A stretch of DNA of 64,000 bases from Hemileia vastatrix (Eukaryota; Basidiomycota; Pucciniomycetes; Pucciniales; Zaghouaniaceae). Shown piece after piece: positions 43,557 to 56,189 of the stretch. The notes below the pieces were generated by a model. It saw only the letters and a list, made by a program, of their open reading frames with translations. It was not told the DNA's origin and did not search any database. The translations under genes and the position numbers were made by a program. The stretch is taken from the NCBI GenBank assembly GCA_030280995.1, contig JASXTE010000002.1, positions 3,731,683-3,795,682 on the forward strand, in the 5' to 3' direction. The stretch's first letter is position 1, and the number at the start of each line of letters is the position of its first letter.

Positions 43557-45749
43557 ACAGACTTCATTTTCATCACTATATGAGATATTGCTGTCATAAT
43601 CACTTGATTCTTTACTTTTTTCAGTTTCAGTTTCAGATTCACGTTGATTTGCAACAATATTTATGTTTTTCTCACATTTGTGACCTTTTAACCAAGGTTT
43701 GTTACACTTATAACAAATATTTGTTTCATACTTTTTAGGTACTACAGGTGCAGTAGGTTTTTTCTGCTTCTCCTGAAGTGTTTTTGAATTCTGAGCTCTT
43801 ACAGGTTCAACATTTTGTTTATAAGTTGAATACCTTGATTCATACTTATGGTTTAATAATATTTCATTGCAAATATTAATAAAGTCAGAATATTAAGTAA
43901 CATTTAATGTTCTAGCTACAACAATATCTCTGACAGATATAGGTAATTTATATATTATCTTATCTTTCCATAAGTTAAAATCCATATGAGGCTCAATGGC
44001 TTTTAATATTTTATTTATATTCATTAAAAATACCATTGGTTTGTCACCATTCAACGGATTATACCTAGTCTTCTCATAAAGTCTCTGCTGAGTAAGCCTA
44101 AATTTAGAACCTCCAAATTGTTTTTCAATAAGTTGTTTCCATTCAGCCCAAGAGTAATCTTTACCCTCACTCAAGACAGCTTCAAACCATAATAAAGCAA
44201 CATCCTTAAATAAAGAAATTAATTTTGATGTTATTTCTTCATCTGGTAACTTATATGAGATTTTTAAGTTGTCAATTCTTTGAATAAAATGTTGCCAATC
44301 AGAGCTGGCATCCCCATCATAAGTTGGGTACTGATCTATCTTAGGCCAGTTTTTCTGATTGGATTTTATCTCACTAATCTTAGGTAAATTCAACAACTCA
44401 TTCACTTTTGATAAATGGTCTTGTATTTCCTCCTGCACGGATTTGTGACTTACATTTTCAGATTTGACACTACCACCAGATGGTTTTAATTGTGTTGGTA
44501 TAGGGAAGGAATGAGATTCACTTTTGCCAATGAAAGGATTATTATTATATTGATTATACTTATGATTATCCTGGTTCATTAGTAGATTGGCAGTTTCAAT
44601 CTCAACTTTAGTTAATTTTTTTAGCAACTCAGAGACACTTTGATTTGTCTGGGCAAAAGATAACTTTGTTCTTGATTCAGTTTTCAATAAATGTGTTTCA
44701 TATAATTTTTCTAACTCACAGAATTTGTTTGAAAGTTCATTATATTTATTACTCAATGAATCATATTTAAGAGTTAGAGACAAATGTTCTTTCTCTAATT
44801 CTTTGTTACGTGTTTCTAATTGAGAAATGTTTAATGTCAAGGATGAAATTTTATCACTAGTGAGCTTAACTGTCTGTTCCTCACAATCAGTCATTCTATT
44901 CAACAATGCTGAAAAAATTCTATGGACAGTTGGATTATTGTTAAAATATTCCATGTCTTCCTTTTCAATTCTCTCACTCTCCTGTGAATTTCTCATCTCA
45001 CTAGTAGGTGGTTGAAACTGAGGGTTAACTGTATTATCATTATAAATAGTACTGTTATTGTGGACAAAAGACAAATCAGGTGTATCTACTCTAAAACCTA
45101 AATTTCTTAAATCCTCCTCTATTTTTTGCACAGATTTAACATCAATAGGATTACCTATATTGTAATTATCAGTATTGTGTTTAATCTGAGAGGTTAATCT
45201 ACTTACCATGGGATGGTTTCCAGTCCTGATTTTTGGCGCTTTTTTCCTTTGTAAGGGTGATCTGAGGAAGTTAGATGAGGTGGAGGATCCCTGTTGCAAC
45301 TGTGGCTTGTCCACTGTTGATGAAACCAGTCCCATTTCCATTTGTCTACCAGGATTTTCTCCTGGGAGTAAGTTGACCCGCCTTGGGTAGGGGGTTTCTG
45401 ATTTGACTGACTGGGATGGCCTCTCTTCAACTCTGCCAATGCCTGATTCATCTGCTGAAACCCTACCTTGCAATTTTTTTGCAATTGCTCTACCTCTTTG
45501 AACATGAGTGATTTGGATTCTTCCAACTTCAGAACCTGTTTGGTCAGGTGGGACAGTTGATCCTGAAGAGGAGGAGATGTCTTTTTTATAGTTATCTTTT
45601 TTAAGAGGGCGTCCTTTTCCTCTATACTCATGCTTTCTGCCTGGGGGTATTGTTGACCCTCCATGGTGATGTCCTGGAAAGTTTTTGTTAGCTTTAGACC
45701 TGGTGTTATAAGCAGGCTTTTCACTTACACTGTCCTGGGGAGCACTCAT
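43557..45749 (-). pseudogene. Chromovirus III gag, spliced, with overlapping frames
   Basis: The frame from 45749 runs to a TAA at 43893-43895 and continues in frame through an intact zinc knuckle (CYKCNKPWLKGHKC) into protease. Exon 1 is 45749-45729 (seven codons). Intron 1 is 45728-45674 (GTAAGT, branch GCTAAC, acceptor TTTCCAG, 55 nt). Exon 2 is 45673-45207 in another frame, beginning DITMEGQ, with coiled-coil, KWKWDW and HPYKGKKR motifs and ending at PW. Intron 2 is 45206-45052 (GTAAGT, branch CTGAT, acceptor AACAG, 155 nt). Exon 3 begins at 45051, back in the contiguous frame, with a Cys codon formed across the junction. The unspliced frame is open through the whole region. Gag binds and packages RNA; the middle is a long coiled coil and the capsid-like part starts near WPKIDQYPTYDG. 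Confidence 0.85.
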
Positions 45750-46259
45750 ATTGTTAAAAATTACAATATTTTATGTCTACAAAAGGAAAAAACTCTATGG
45801 AATTAGTAGACAAAAGATATTAGCAATGATATTACTAATAAAAAAGCAATGGAGCTTACCCTGAATTTATATCTTTATTTATTTAAATAAATTATAAGAA
45901 AAATTCGAAAAAATCTGTTAAAAATATAATAATAAGTTTAACTAGACCTTTATAAGGGTGAATAAGTAGCTTACCAAGCTTTAAACAAATACCAATTTAA
46001 TTGGGTGTTATATTGGTGTCCAAATACCAAGTGAAATTGGGTTTATATTGGGTACAGTTACTACTGTAAATACCTAATTTTTATGATAAAAAATTAGTAC
46101 AATTATTTTATGGGTTCTTTTATGCAATCATTGAGTTATGATGACCCACTAATATGCAGCAGACCCAAATATTTGGTTATTTTGAGCTGTACTAAAGTAA
46201 AAATCACATCCCAAGGCTTATACTAAATAATAAGTAAAATATAAGGAAAGACCCCCAAT

Positions 46260-47436
46260 TGTCAGTATAGTCTAGTATATAAGTATGATATAATAGTGTT
46301 TATTTATGGTCCTACTACTTATTGATAAATTATTTAGTGATTAAACCTCAGGGGAAGACTAATAAAATAGTTATACTCAAATAAAACTCACAATACTTGG
46401 ATTTAAATGTGTGCTAGTGGTGGAAAATAGGTGAATAAAATATAGTTATAGCTTATATAAAGATAATATCAATTTATAATGGCTTTATAATATATTTCTA
46501 AATGCTAATAATTGTATTGTAGTGTTTGTTTGAATTGTAGTAATTGAATGATGATAAATAACCGTCAAAATCCCTTCTTACTTATACCCAAATCCACTGG
46601 AGTGCACAGACCTTCAATCCAGATGATGTCACTGCCATCCCCGGCAATTACAGCACTGTGAGGGCCCATCACCTCACCATGGTGTCCACTTCAAGAATTT
46701 TCAACACCCAGACCTCCAGTAAGGACCCTCCATCACTATTAATAATAACACAGATCTATACCATAAATAGAAAATCCAGATAAAAGCGGATACCATAAAG
46801 AAACAGGTAAAATAAACAATCAAAAAGAGATTTAATGAAACCAAAAGCATATAAAGGAAAAAAATAAAATTTCCAAGCCCCCAATAACATCCCCAAGCAT
46901 CCACATTAACCCAGAAATGTCCTTCCAACCCATAAATCCGTGAATAACCATCTAAGGAAGTAAATTAAGTTGTCAAAACTGGGTGTATGCGCCTGATATA
47001 GGTGTCTATGCTTCTGTAGGTGTTGTGAGTCCACTTATTTCGTCCATATGACCTAAAATAAGCAGAAAAACAAAGGTTAAAGGCTATTAAGGGGCTAAAA
47101 CCCACTTATATACCTAAATATACATAATATACTGCATATTTCACTGAATATGAGATTTATGTATACATATAAGCTTATGTATGTCAATAATTACTTCATA
47201 TCACTTAAGATAAGTATATTATGACTCCTTTAACACCTTAATAAATATTATTAGGCTATGAATAAGCTATTTAAACTAGTATAAGTTATATAATAGAATA
47301 ATAATTATATATATATATAATAAAATAATATATTTTATTATTTTGACCTTATTTTTAAGATATAAGCTTAATTTACTTAAGGTTATCTTATTTTAAGCAT
47401 AAGAAATACTCAGTCCTAGGGATATCTAGGCTGACA
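46260..47436 (-). repeat. 5' LTR of chromovirus III
   Basis: 1,177 bp, the partner of 38586-39762; CTGACA right end, flanked by ATATG. Confidence 0.95.
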
Positions 47437-47441
47437 ATATG

Positions 47442-47602
47442 TGTGTATATAAGGTGTTATAATGGCATATTTTGTATATTATCATAATTTTACTTATGTA
47501 TACTATTTGTGTACTCTAATTTATTGCTACCGTGTATAGTCCATGTGTTTAACATAACTTATAAGTACTCTTTACTCAGTCCTGGGAATATCCAGGCTGA
47601 CA
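47442..47602 (-). repeat. 3' LTR of chromovirus II, second part
   Basis: Matches 55645-55806 of the right LTR, ending GGCTGACA. Together with 37256-38585 it restores an LTR of about 1.49 kb. The minus-strand polypurine tract GGGTGGGCTAG follows at 47603-47613. Confidence 0.9.
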
Positions 47603-47789
47603 CTAGCCCACCCAAAAAAAACAATATAAAAATGATAAGTTATACACTTTTTTTATTTTATATTATTTTTCAGGTATTCAGAAAATTCTGTAGCATTAAA
47701 GATTATTCTTCAAAGAAATAAAAAATAAATAAATATTATTAGTACTGGGTTTTTAACCCCTAAGCTGGTTTAAAAGTAGTTTATTTCTG

Positions 47790-50700
47790 TTTAAATTTTT
47801 TAAGAATGGAGGATATATTTAAATTTTTTTTCCAGGTGTCCATTTATCAAATTCATTTGATTTCCCCTTAAATCTTAATAAATACTCAGTTCCTTTCTCT
47901 TTAGTAAGAATTCTTTTCTTGAGTATTTTTTTAATCTCTGCCTTTTCCACAATTTCTTCAGGTTTTTTTTTTTAGGCCTTCCTCTTCTTTTTGGAAATAA
48001 GTCAGGACCATTTGCATAGTAAGGTTTTAATAATGAGATTGGGAAAACTTGATGTTTCCCATCATATGGGGCATATAATATGACTTCCACAGCATTATTA
48101 CCAACCATTTTTCTTACTACAAAAGTTCCTACAAAGGGATCCTTTAATTTAACATTACCTTGTAAGTTAAAATGTAGTGTTGAAATTAGGACTTCATCTC
48201 CTTTCTTGAATTCAAATTCTTTATGAGATTTATGCCACCTTTTCTTTTCATATTCAAATTCTCTTTGGATGCATTCCTCTGCATGCTTTTTACACGTTTG
48301 TTGCATATGAATAAAGAATTTAGTACCAGGGTGTATATCTAACCTTGGTAATTTATTTAAATTATTTACTGGGGTATTTGGTACGTATCCCAGCCAGAGT
48401 TCAAATGGTTTTTTCTCTGTTACAGAATGAGTTGTGCTATTATAGGCAAATTCAAGGCCAGGAATTAATTTTATCCAGTCATTTGTGAATTTCTCATTGT
48501 CTTTGTATTCCAATCCAAAGACACAATATCTTCTGATCATATCTTCTAGAGTCTGTATCATTCTCTCAGCCAGTCCATCAGTTTGTGTATGGTGTGCTTT
48601 AGACAATTTTAATTGACAATCTGATACTTCCATCAAGGATATTCAGAGCTCTGAAGTAAATTTAGGGTCTCTGTCAGAGATTATGGCTTTAGGAACCCAG
48701 AAGTATTCATCATTTGAGTCTGCCATAGTAATTCCAAGTCTTTTGCAGATACCTCTTTACGGGTAGGGATAAATTTACACATTTTTGTTAATCTATCCAC
48801 AATTACCCAGCAAGAATTGAAACTTTCTTTTCCTGCTAATGGCAAGCCAGTGACAAAATCCATGTTTATAATTTCCCATGGAGCTTTTGGCTGCTCTATT
48901 TGTTGTAATAACCCAGCTCTCTTCCCAGTTAATCTTTTAGATTTCTGAAAAGAGTCATATGTTTCAATGTATTTTTGTACATCTTCTTTCATGTTTATCC
49001 ACCAGGCTGTATTTTTAACTCTGGTTAATGTTTTGTTAAAATCAAAATGACCAGCTATGATGTCATCATGACAAGTACTCAACATTAACTCTTTCATAAA
49101 AGGTGGTATAACTATAACATTACTTAGCTTTTTTCTGTAATATATATATCCATCTTCAATTGACAGTTTACCTTTTTCCAACACATTTTTATACTTTGGA
49201 GGCAAGGTTTTAATTAATGCACTCATAGAGTCATTAGTTGTATCATTTAAAATGGTAGATAATTTAGCCAAATCTTTATCAGATGAATAATCTTCCAATA
49301 TATTTTGCATAAACTCTTCCTCTAAATCCACTATATAAATCCCAAATATATGTATAACCTCATTTTCAGGTACATAAGCAAGGTTGTCAGCATCAATTGG
49401 TAAAGGTCTTCTGGATAATAAATCCACATTAGAATGCAATGTTCCTGCTCTATGAGTGATTTTCATTCTTCCTCTGTACTCTTGTACAGCTAGTTGCCAT
49501 CTAAACATGTGCCTATTAGGTTTTTTCATGTTTAGTAATGATTTTACTGCACTTCAATCTGTTATTAATTCAAACTTCTGGTCTCCCAGATAGTAATGAA
49601 GTTTCTCCAAGGCCCACACAATGGCTAAACATTCCAGCTGGGTGGCAACATACCTTAATTCTGTCTTTCTTAAGGTTCTGGATATATATTAGATAACTAC
49701 TTCAGATAATTTTTCATTTATTATCTGTTTTTGCTGTAAGGCAGCACCCAACCCTATGAAGCTTGAATCAGTGTACAAGATAAAAGGTAGGTTAAAATCT
49801 GACAATCCCAATATTGGAGCTGACATGAAACACTCCTTCAATTTATAAAGGTGTGTTGTCTTTCATTATTCCAAATGAAAGCTTTATTTTTCCTGATTAA
49901 TGTTGTTAAAGGGGCTGCAACTAATTGGTAGTTTTTTATATACTGCCCATAATATCCACACATACCTAAAAAACTTTGAACATCTTTCACATTCTTAGGT
50001 ATACTAATGTTTTTTATTGCTGCCACTTTGTTCTGGTCAACACAAATTTGTAATCCAGATACAACATGTCCAAGTACTTTCAAGGATTGAAACCCAAACT
50101 TACATTTTTTCAATGCAATTGTCATATTAATTTCATCCATCTTTTGAAATACTCTTTTCAGGTGATTTAAATGTTCATCATATGTTTTTGAGAACACTAT
50201 GATGTCATCAATATAAACTAAAAGCCATCCTTCAATCATTTCTGATGAAAAATACTATTCATCAATTTTTGGAATACTGAAGGTGCATTTTTTGGGCCAA
50301 AAGGCATTCTCACTTATTTATATATCCCCATGTTTTTGGTTATGAGTAAGAAATTCTGAGAATTCATTTCCACAGGAATCTGGTGGTAACCTTTGTTTCT
50401 GTCCAGACAGGAAATATATTTTGCTCCTTGTAAGGTAGCATTGATAGAAGCTATCCTTGATAGAGGGTAAATATCATCCACAGTGAATGTATTCAGAGCT
50501 CTTTAATCACCACATAATCTTGCCTTATCTTTTTCATAAGAGATTCAAACTGGTGAAATAACACAATACTTCGGTGTTGTGTCTACTTTTTCAACAATAC
50601 CCATTTCTAACAAAATTTTAATGTTGTCTTCAATGTCTTTCCTTTTTGCAGGAGAAGCTGGGTAAGGTTTCTTATTCAAGCTTCCAGAAATATTATCCAG

Positions 50701-53632
50701 ATCACAACTTAAAGATATTTTCATCTCATGGTCTTTGACCAATCCTAGTTCATCTGAACCATGAGAAAATGCCATAGGATAAGATTTTATCAATCTCAAA
50801 ATATTGTTTTCTTCAATTTTTGAGAGTTGAGGACTGAAAGAGGCTTTTTGAATTTCATTTTCCAATTCTACCACTTCAGAGGTGGTTCTTCCACCTTGAA
50901 GTTGTTCTTCTTTAGAAGCAATGGAATAAACTGAATTTTATTTTCCCATTTATGCCTATATTGAAGCAACTATTTGCAGGATCTAGTTTGATGCCAAATT
51001 TGGTCAATAAGTCATTGCCAATAATAAACCAATCACTACAATTATTATTATCCATTACCAAAAATTCACACACTGTTCTTACATATTCATTATGATATTT
51101 AAAGAATAATGCAGTTTTGTATTTGCCAATTGGATTTAATACTGAACCAAAACCCCTCCAGTTCTTTTTTTGTACAGGTTCTAGTTTTTCCTTATACTTA
51201 CTATCTAGTTTCATTAAAGTATTAATAGAAACTAAACTACCTGAAGCCCCAGTGTCAAGAATGGAATTAATATCTTTTACTCATATAATAACAGGTGCTC
51301 TAATAGGTGTTATTTTGTAAGTATCATGAGATACATCTTTGATAATTTCAGCTTCTTCAATGGAAGTTAAAGATGTATCTGTATGAGGTATTGCATCATT
51401 CAGGAACATAATATCCTGTTCTAATACATATATCTCATGTTCATCATCACTGTAAGAAATGTTACTTTTACAATCCTCACTGGATTCCACGTTCTCATCT
51501 TCATGATTATTTGGTTCAGAATTTTGTGAGGTTTCAATAACATTAATTCTCTTCTTACAAGTGTGACCCTTAACCCAATGTTCATTACATTTATAACAAG
51601 TGTTATTTACTTTTCTTTTAGGGACAAGGGGAGCTGAAGGTTTTTTTTTCTCCACTGGTAACTTACTTGTAGTACGTTTTACTACGCCAAAACTTTGTTT
51701 GTAATTATTATACTTGGTTTCATATTTGTGGTTTAATAATATTTCATTGCATATATTAATGAACCCAGAGGTATCTCTGATGGTTTCATTTCTAGCTACA
51801 AAAATGTCTCTAACTGATATAGGCAACTTGTATATTATTTTCTCTTTCCACTCATCATAATCCATTTTTGGATCCATAGCTTTCATGATTTTTATTAAAT
51901 TCATTAAAAATACCATAGGTTTGTCTCCAGCATTTGGATTAAACCTGGCTCTTTCATACAATTTTTGTTGAGTGATTCTGAATTTTGGGCCACCAAATTG
52001 CCTTTCAATTAGTGCCTTCCATTCATTCCAAGAGTAGTTAATTCACTCACTCAATACAGATTCAAACAATAATAAGGCCACATCTTTAAATAAAGATATT
52101 TATTTTGATGTAATTTCTTCATCAGGTAATTTGTATGAAAACTTTAAGTTATCAATTCTTTGAATGAATTGTTTCCAATCAGATTTTGAATCCCCGTCAA
52201 AAGAAGGGTACTGATCTAACTTAGGCCAGCTCTTTTGGCTAGTTTTCGCTTCCCTAACCTGAGGAATATTTAGTAATTCACTTACTTTAGAAAGATGATC
52301 ATTTATTTCATCTTTTACTGATATTATATTCTCAGAGCCCATGACACTATGTTCATGTTCAATCATTGGTTTATTATCAGAGTGTTTCATAAAAACTGGT
52401 ACTCTTTCCACATAAGAGGTATTATCTTTTACTTTATCAGTATTTTTCAAAATGTTAGCTATTTTAATTTCTACTCTTTGTAACCTATCTTTTATTACAG
52501 GTGCATGAGCTAAGGTATCATTCACATTTGAAAAAGACAATTTTACACATCCCTCTATGGTAGCCATAATATTCTGAGAATGTTCCAATTTATTTTCTAA
52601 ATTTTTAATCTCAGAGTTTAATCTTTTGTTTTTATTGCTTAATTCATTATTTGAATTCTCATTAATTTTTAACCTATTGGCTGTTGTATTCAATGATTTT
52701 GTGAGGTTTAATAATACACTTTCTGTATTATTGTTTGACTCTCTAGAGAACTCTTCCAATTTTTCAATTCTTAATAATAATTTACTAATTATTTTTGATT
52801 CCTTTGGATTTTCTTTTAAAAAATATTCAATTTTTTCTGTGTCCAATTCAGAAGACTCATCATCAGGTTCAAGATTTAATTCATTTGGTTCCATTTTTAT
52901 ATTAATAGCATTATCCTGGTGGTAAATAAAACTATATACATTGTCATCATTTAAAGACAAGTTTAACATGTTATTTTCAAATGAATAATTTTTAAAATCC
53001 TTATCAATTATATTCATTAACTCTCTATCAATATAATTACATATAAGTAATTCATTGTTAGGATTATATAATTGATCCTGAGAATATGGATGACTCACCA
53101 AGGTCTTATTCTATTTCCCCTGCCTCTCCTTGGCCTTCCCCTGTAAGGGTGAATGCTAGAGCCCTGCTGTTGAGGGTTGTTGTAGTTTTGGGGGTAACAA
53201 TCCCACTTCCATTTGCTTACAGTAATTTTTTGGTCCTCCTGTTGGGCTGGAGGTGTTGCTATGGAACTGTTGGGTGCCACTGTTGGTGGTTGAGCCTTTA
53301 TTTCTACTAGAGATTGATTGACTTCTACAAAACCCTGAGCTGCTATTTTCTCCAGATTGTTTATCCGGTCCACTATATTGTTGACTCTTATTTTAAAGGT
53401 GTTCAGTAGAGTGGAGAGGGAGTGAATTTGTTCTTGTAAGGTATTTCTTGTTTTCTTTATTGATACCTGTTTTAACAGTTTTTCCCATTCCTCAAGAGAC
53501 ATTTTTGGAGTGTTTCTGTTTGTGGGGGAATCCTGGCCCTCCATTTGAATGTCCTGTAACAGTTCTTTCAGCTTTAGGTCCTAAGCTATAAGGTTTTGCC
53601 TTATTACTCACAATATCATTGTTGTCACACAT
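47790..53632 (-). pseudogene. Chromovirus II gag-pol, decayed
   Basis: Fragments in order from the right: exon 1 53632-53612; intron 1 53611-53554 (GTGAGT ... ACAG, 58 nt); exon 2 53553-53099 beginning DIQMEGQ, with KWKWDC and HPYRGRPRRGRG and ending PW; intron 2 probably 53098-52932 (GTGAGT ... ATATAG, 167 nt); then gag coiled coil and capsid-like region, zinc knuckle (CYKCNEHWVKGHTC, about 51570), protease, RT (VYIDDIIVF, about 50205), RNase H, integrase (MDFVTGLP, about 48855) and chromodomain remains near 47830-47930. At least eight stops or frame breaks occur in pol. Exon 2 is intact, whereas the contiguous frame across it has three stops. Both Cys of the second HHCC pair in integrase are replaced ([10 protein letters not shown]). 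Confidence 0.88.
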
Positions 53633-54312
53633 TTTTATGTGTAATTTAATCAAAGAATTGAAATTTGAGATCTGAAAACTTCAAAAAGGAGTTTAATCAG
53701 TATTTATCAATACCACTGAAGACAATTTTATTGCTTACTTGCAGGTATGAAGTGAATTTATAAGTACCAAAAGTCAAATATGCTTTTGTGTGGTCACTTG
53801 ATTTAACTGGTGTACAATATGTAGCCGTGTTTTAATATTTAAAAAAGAAAATCTGTCAGTAAGATTCTTTCTAAATATTAAATAAATTTTACAAACCAAT
53901 AAAAAGGGATTAAGAGTCCTGTTAAAAGAAAACAGTTAATCAGTTTAATTGGTTTATTATCTGCAAAGATCAAAAATTTAAGTGGTCTATTGACAGACTC
54001 CCACTAATAAAAATTTTATGTTAAATTAGTGGTAAATATTTTTATCTGAAAAGATCACAAAATTAATTGGTCTATTGACATATTCCCACTAATAACAACT
54101 ATATGTTAAATTAGTGGTAAAATTTTTGATTCAATATCATAATTTTATTATATAACAGGGTTTATTTTTCTGAAATAACTATAAAAGTGCACCCAACCTG
54201 TTGGAATTATCCAAATATTTAAATAGGGATTTTATTTACTTGTAGCCTCTTTTTTTAAAATTTTTACTTACTGGAAGATAACCAACAGAATTCTTGAGGA
54301 AAGGTCCCCAAT

Positions 54313-55806
54313 TGTCAGGCTGAGGTCAAGTACAAAGACGTGAACTAGCTTGAATTTTCAGTTGTCTAGAAGACTTTAATGGTCCTATATGAATACTGTA
54401 GTACAAATCCAATCAGTATTAAAATATAATTCAATAAAAGGGTCTCAGTAATTTTAATCTCACTAATTATATATGGCTTACAATCTTATAGTTGGTAGAA
54501 AAATAGATTTAATGAATTCAGATACTATTCAAAGACTATATAAGTACTATTGATATGTATTGTAATTTTATTAGTTATATGTTTTAATTGTAATGATAAA
54601 GAATGAAGAAAATAAGACCAAAAACCTCCTCCTTTTATACACAATTACTTCCCCAATGACCCCTATGATTTACCAGCTCAATAAATAGTCAATTATGCCT
54701 CATTCTAGCCAATAGACATGTTCAGAACCAAAAAGAGTAAATATTAAAATAATTAGAATGATATCACCTGCCAAAATCTTGTAGTAATAGGGATAATCCA
54801 TCAAAAAATAAAGAATAAGCAAAAAAGAGAGTATATGGGTATTATACATTAATATAAAAGGCCAAAAAGGGAACATTAAGACTAATTAATACTTAATAAT
54901 AAGGGGGATTAACTGTAAAAATTTTTGGGGTAATAATGACATTATACTAAGTGAAATCCCCATTCAAAAATAACCAAAATTGACTGAGAAACCACCAAAA
55001 AACCCAAAAAAGGGCATGAGATGTGGGGTAACTACATGCAGTCCTTGGAAGGTGCTTGCACAGGTAAATACTTGACTAATTTAGGCAAATTTAAGCATTG
55101 TAGTGAATTAAAGCGCCAAGAATGAGGTTTTTGATGAAATTAGTGCATATAAAGAGGGTCAATGCATTTATAATTAAGCCAGGACACTAAATAAGCACCT
55201 GTCACCTATTTCAGTCTGTTTCCCCACAGTGGGCGTAGAATGTGGGGTAATTATAGTGTGAAAAATCTGACTTTGCTAAAAATGAAGCAATTCACATGGG
55301 AAAAATGCAGGCAGTATGTGGCCAGTACACAGAAGCCATTTCTGGCATAAAAAACACCAAATTTGAAAAGTCTTATTTTTATGCATTTGATTAGCCAAAT
55401 CAATAGTCCTAATTAAGAAAAATTGATATTTCAAAGCACATTTTTAATGTTATTAAATTTATAGCGCATATAATCAACTTTTAAGTGATTTAAAGTGCAT
55501 TTCTTGTTTTTTACATAAGACAATGAAAATAACAGCTTTAAGTGTACTTAAAAATTATTTAGCCTTATATTTAAGGTTTTTAAGATTACACTAACATATT
55601 CCAACTTAATTTTAAGTACATAAGACTTATAAAAGGTGGATATATGCGTGTATATAAGGTGTTATAATGGCATATTTTGTATTTTATCATAATTTTACTT
55701 ATGTATAATATTTGTGTACTCTAATTTATTGCTCCCATGTATAGTACATGTGTTTGACATAACTTATAAGTACTCTTTACTCAGTCCTGGGAATATCCAG
55801 GCTGAC
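54313..55806 (-). repeat. 5' LTR of chromovirus II
   Basis: 1,494 bp with TGTCAG...CTGACA ends. The inner side carries the primer site TGGGGACCTTTCC on the minus strand. Confidence 0.92.
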
Positions 55807-56189
55807 AGGGGGTATTGCCAAATTAACAAATCTGACATGTAAATTTTTTGACTTGTAAATATTTTGGTGATACCCGTAAAATGCAGGGGGTAGTAATTCC
55901 AAATTTTCATATAAGACTTTCAAGATTCTTGACTTGAAAGAATTTTGGTGTACCTGCCCATTAGTTCAATTAAATTCAGCGGTGGGATTGGGAAATTTTC
56001 AAATGTGACTTGAAAATTTTAACTAAAAAATAATTTCTAATATTAAAGATACTTGAAAATTTCATTTAAAAAAGAATTTATAAAATTAAAATATGTAAAT
56101 TCAACTAATGATTGATAGAATAAATAAATACAGGAAAATAAAATAAAATTATATGTAAAATTAATTATGAACAGTTGAAGTGTGAGAGA

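Larger units (their letters stand above)
38586..47436 (-). mobile_element. Chromovirus III, full-length, nested in the LTR of II
   Basis: Two LTRs, each 1,177 bp, at 38586-39762 and 46260-47436. ATATG at 38581-38585 is repeated at 47437-47441. One gag-pol frame runs 45749-39882, broken only by three TAA codons. The polypurine tract (GGGGTGAGGGAG on the minus strand, about 39763-39774) and primer site (TGGGGGTCTTTCC, about 46245-46257) are in place. It is the youngest chromovirus here by nesting. Confidence 0.96.
37256..55806 (-). mobile_element. Chromovirus II, containing nested chromovirus III
   Basis: The right LTR is 54313-55806. The left LTR is split into 37256-38585 and 47442-47602 by element III. 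Both LTRs are about 1.49 kb with TGTCAG...CTGACA ends. Without III the element is about 9.7 kb. The coding region is 47790-53632 on the minus strand and badly decayed. No target duplication is found: the left flank is GAATT in Copia and the right flank is GGGGG of a different element. Confidence 0.9.
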
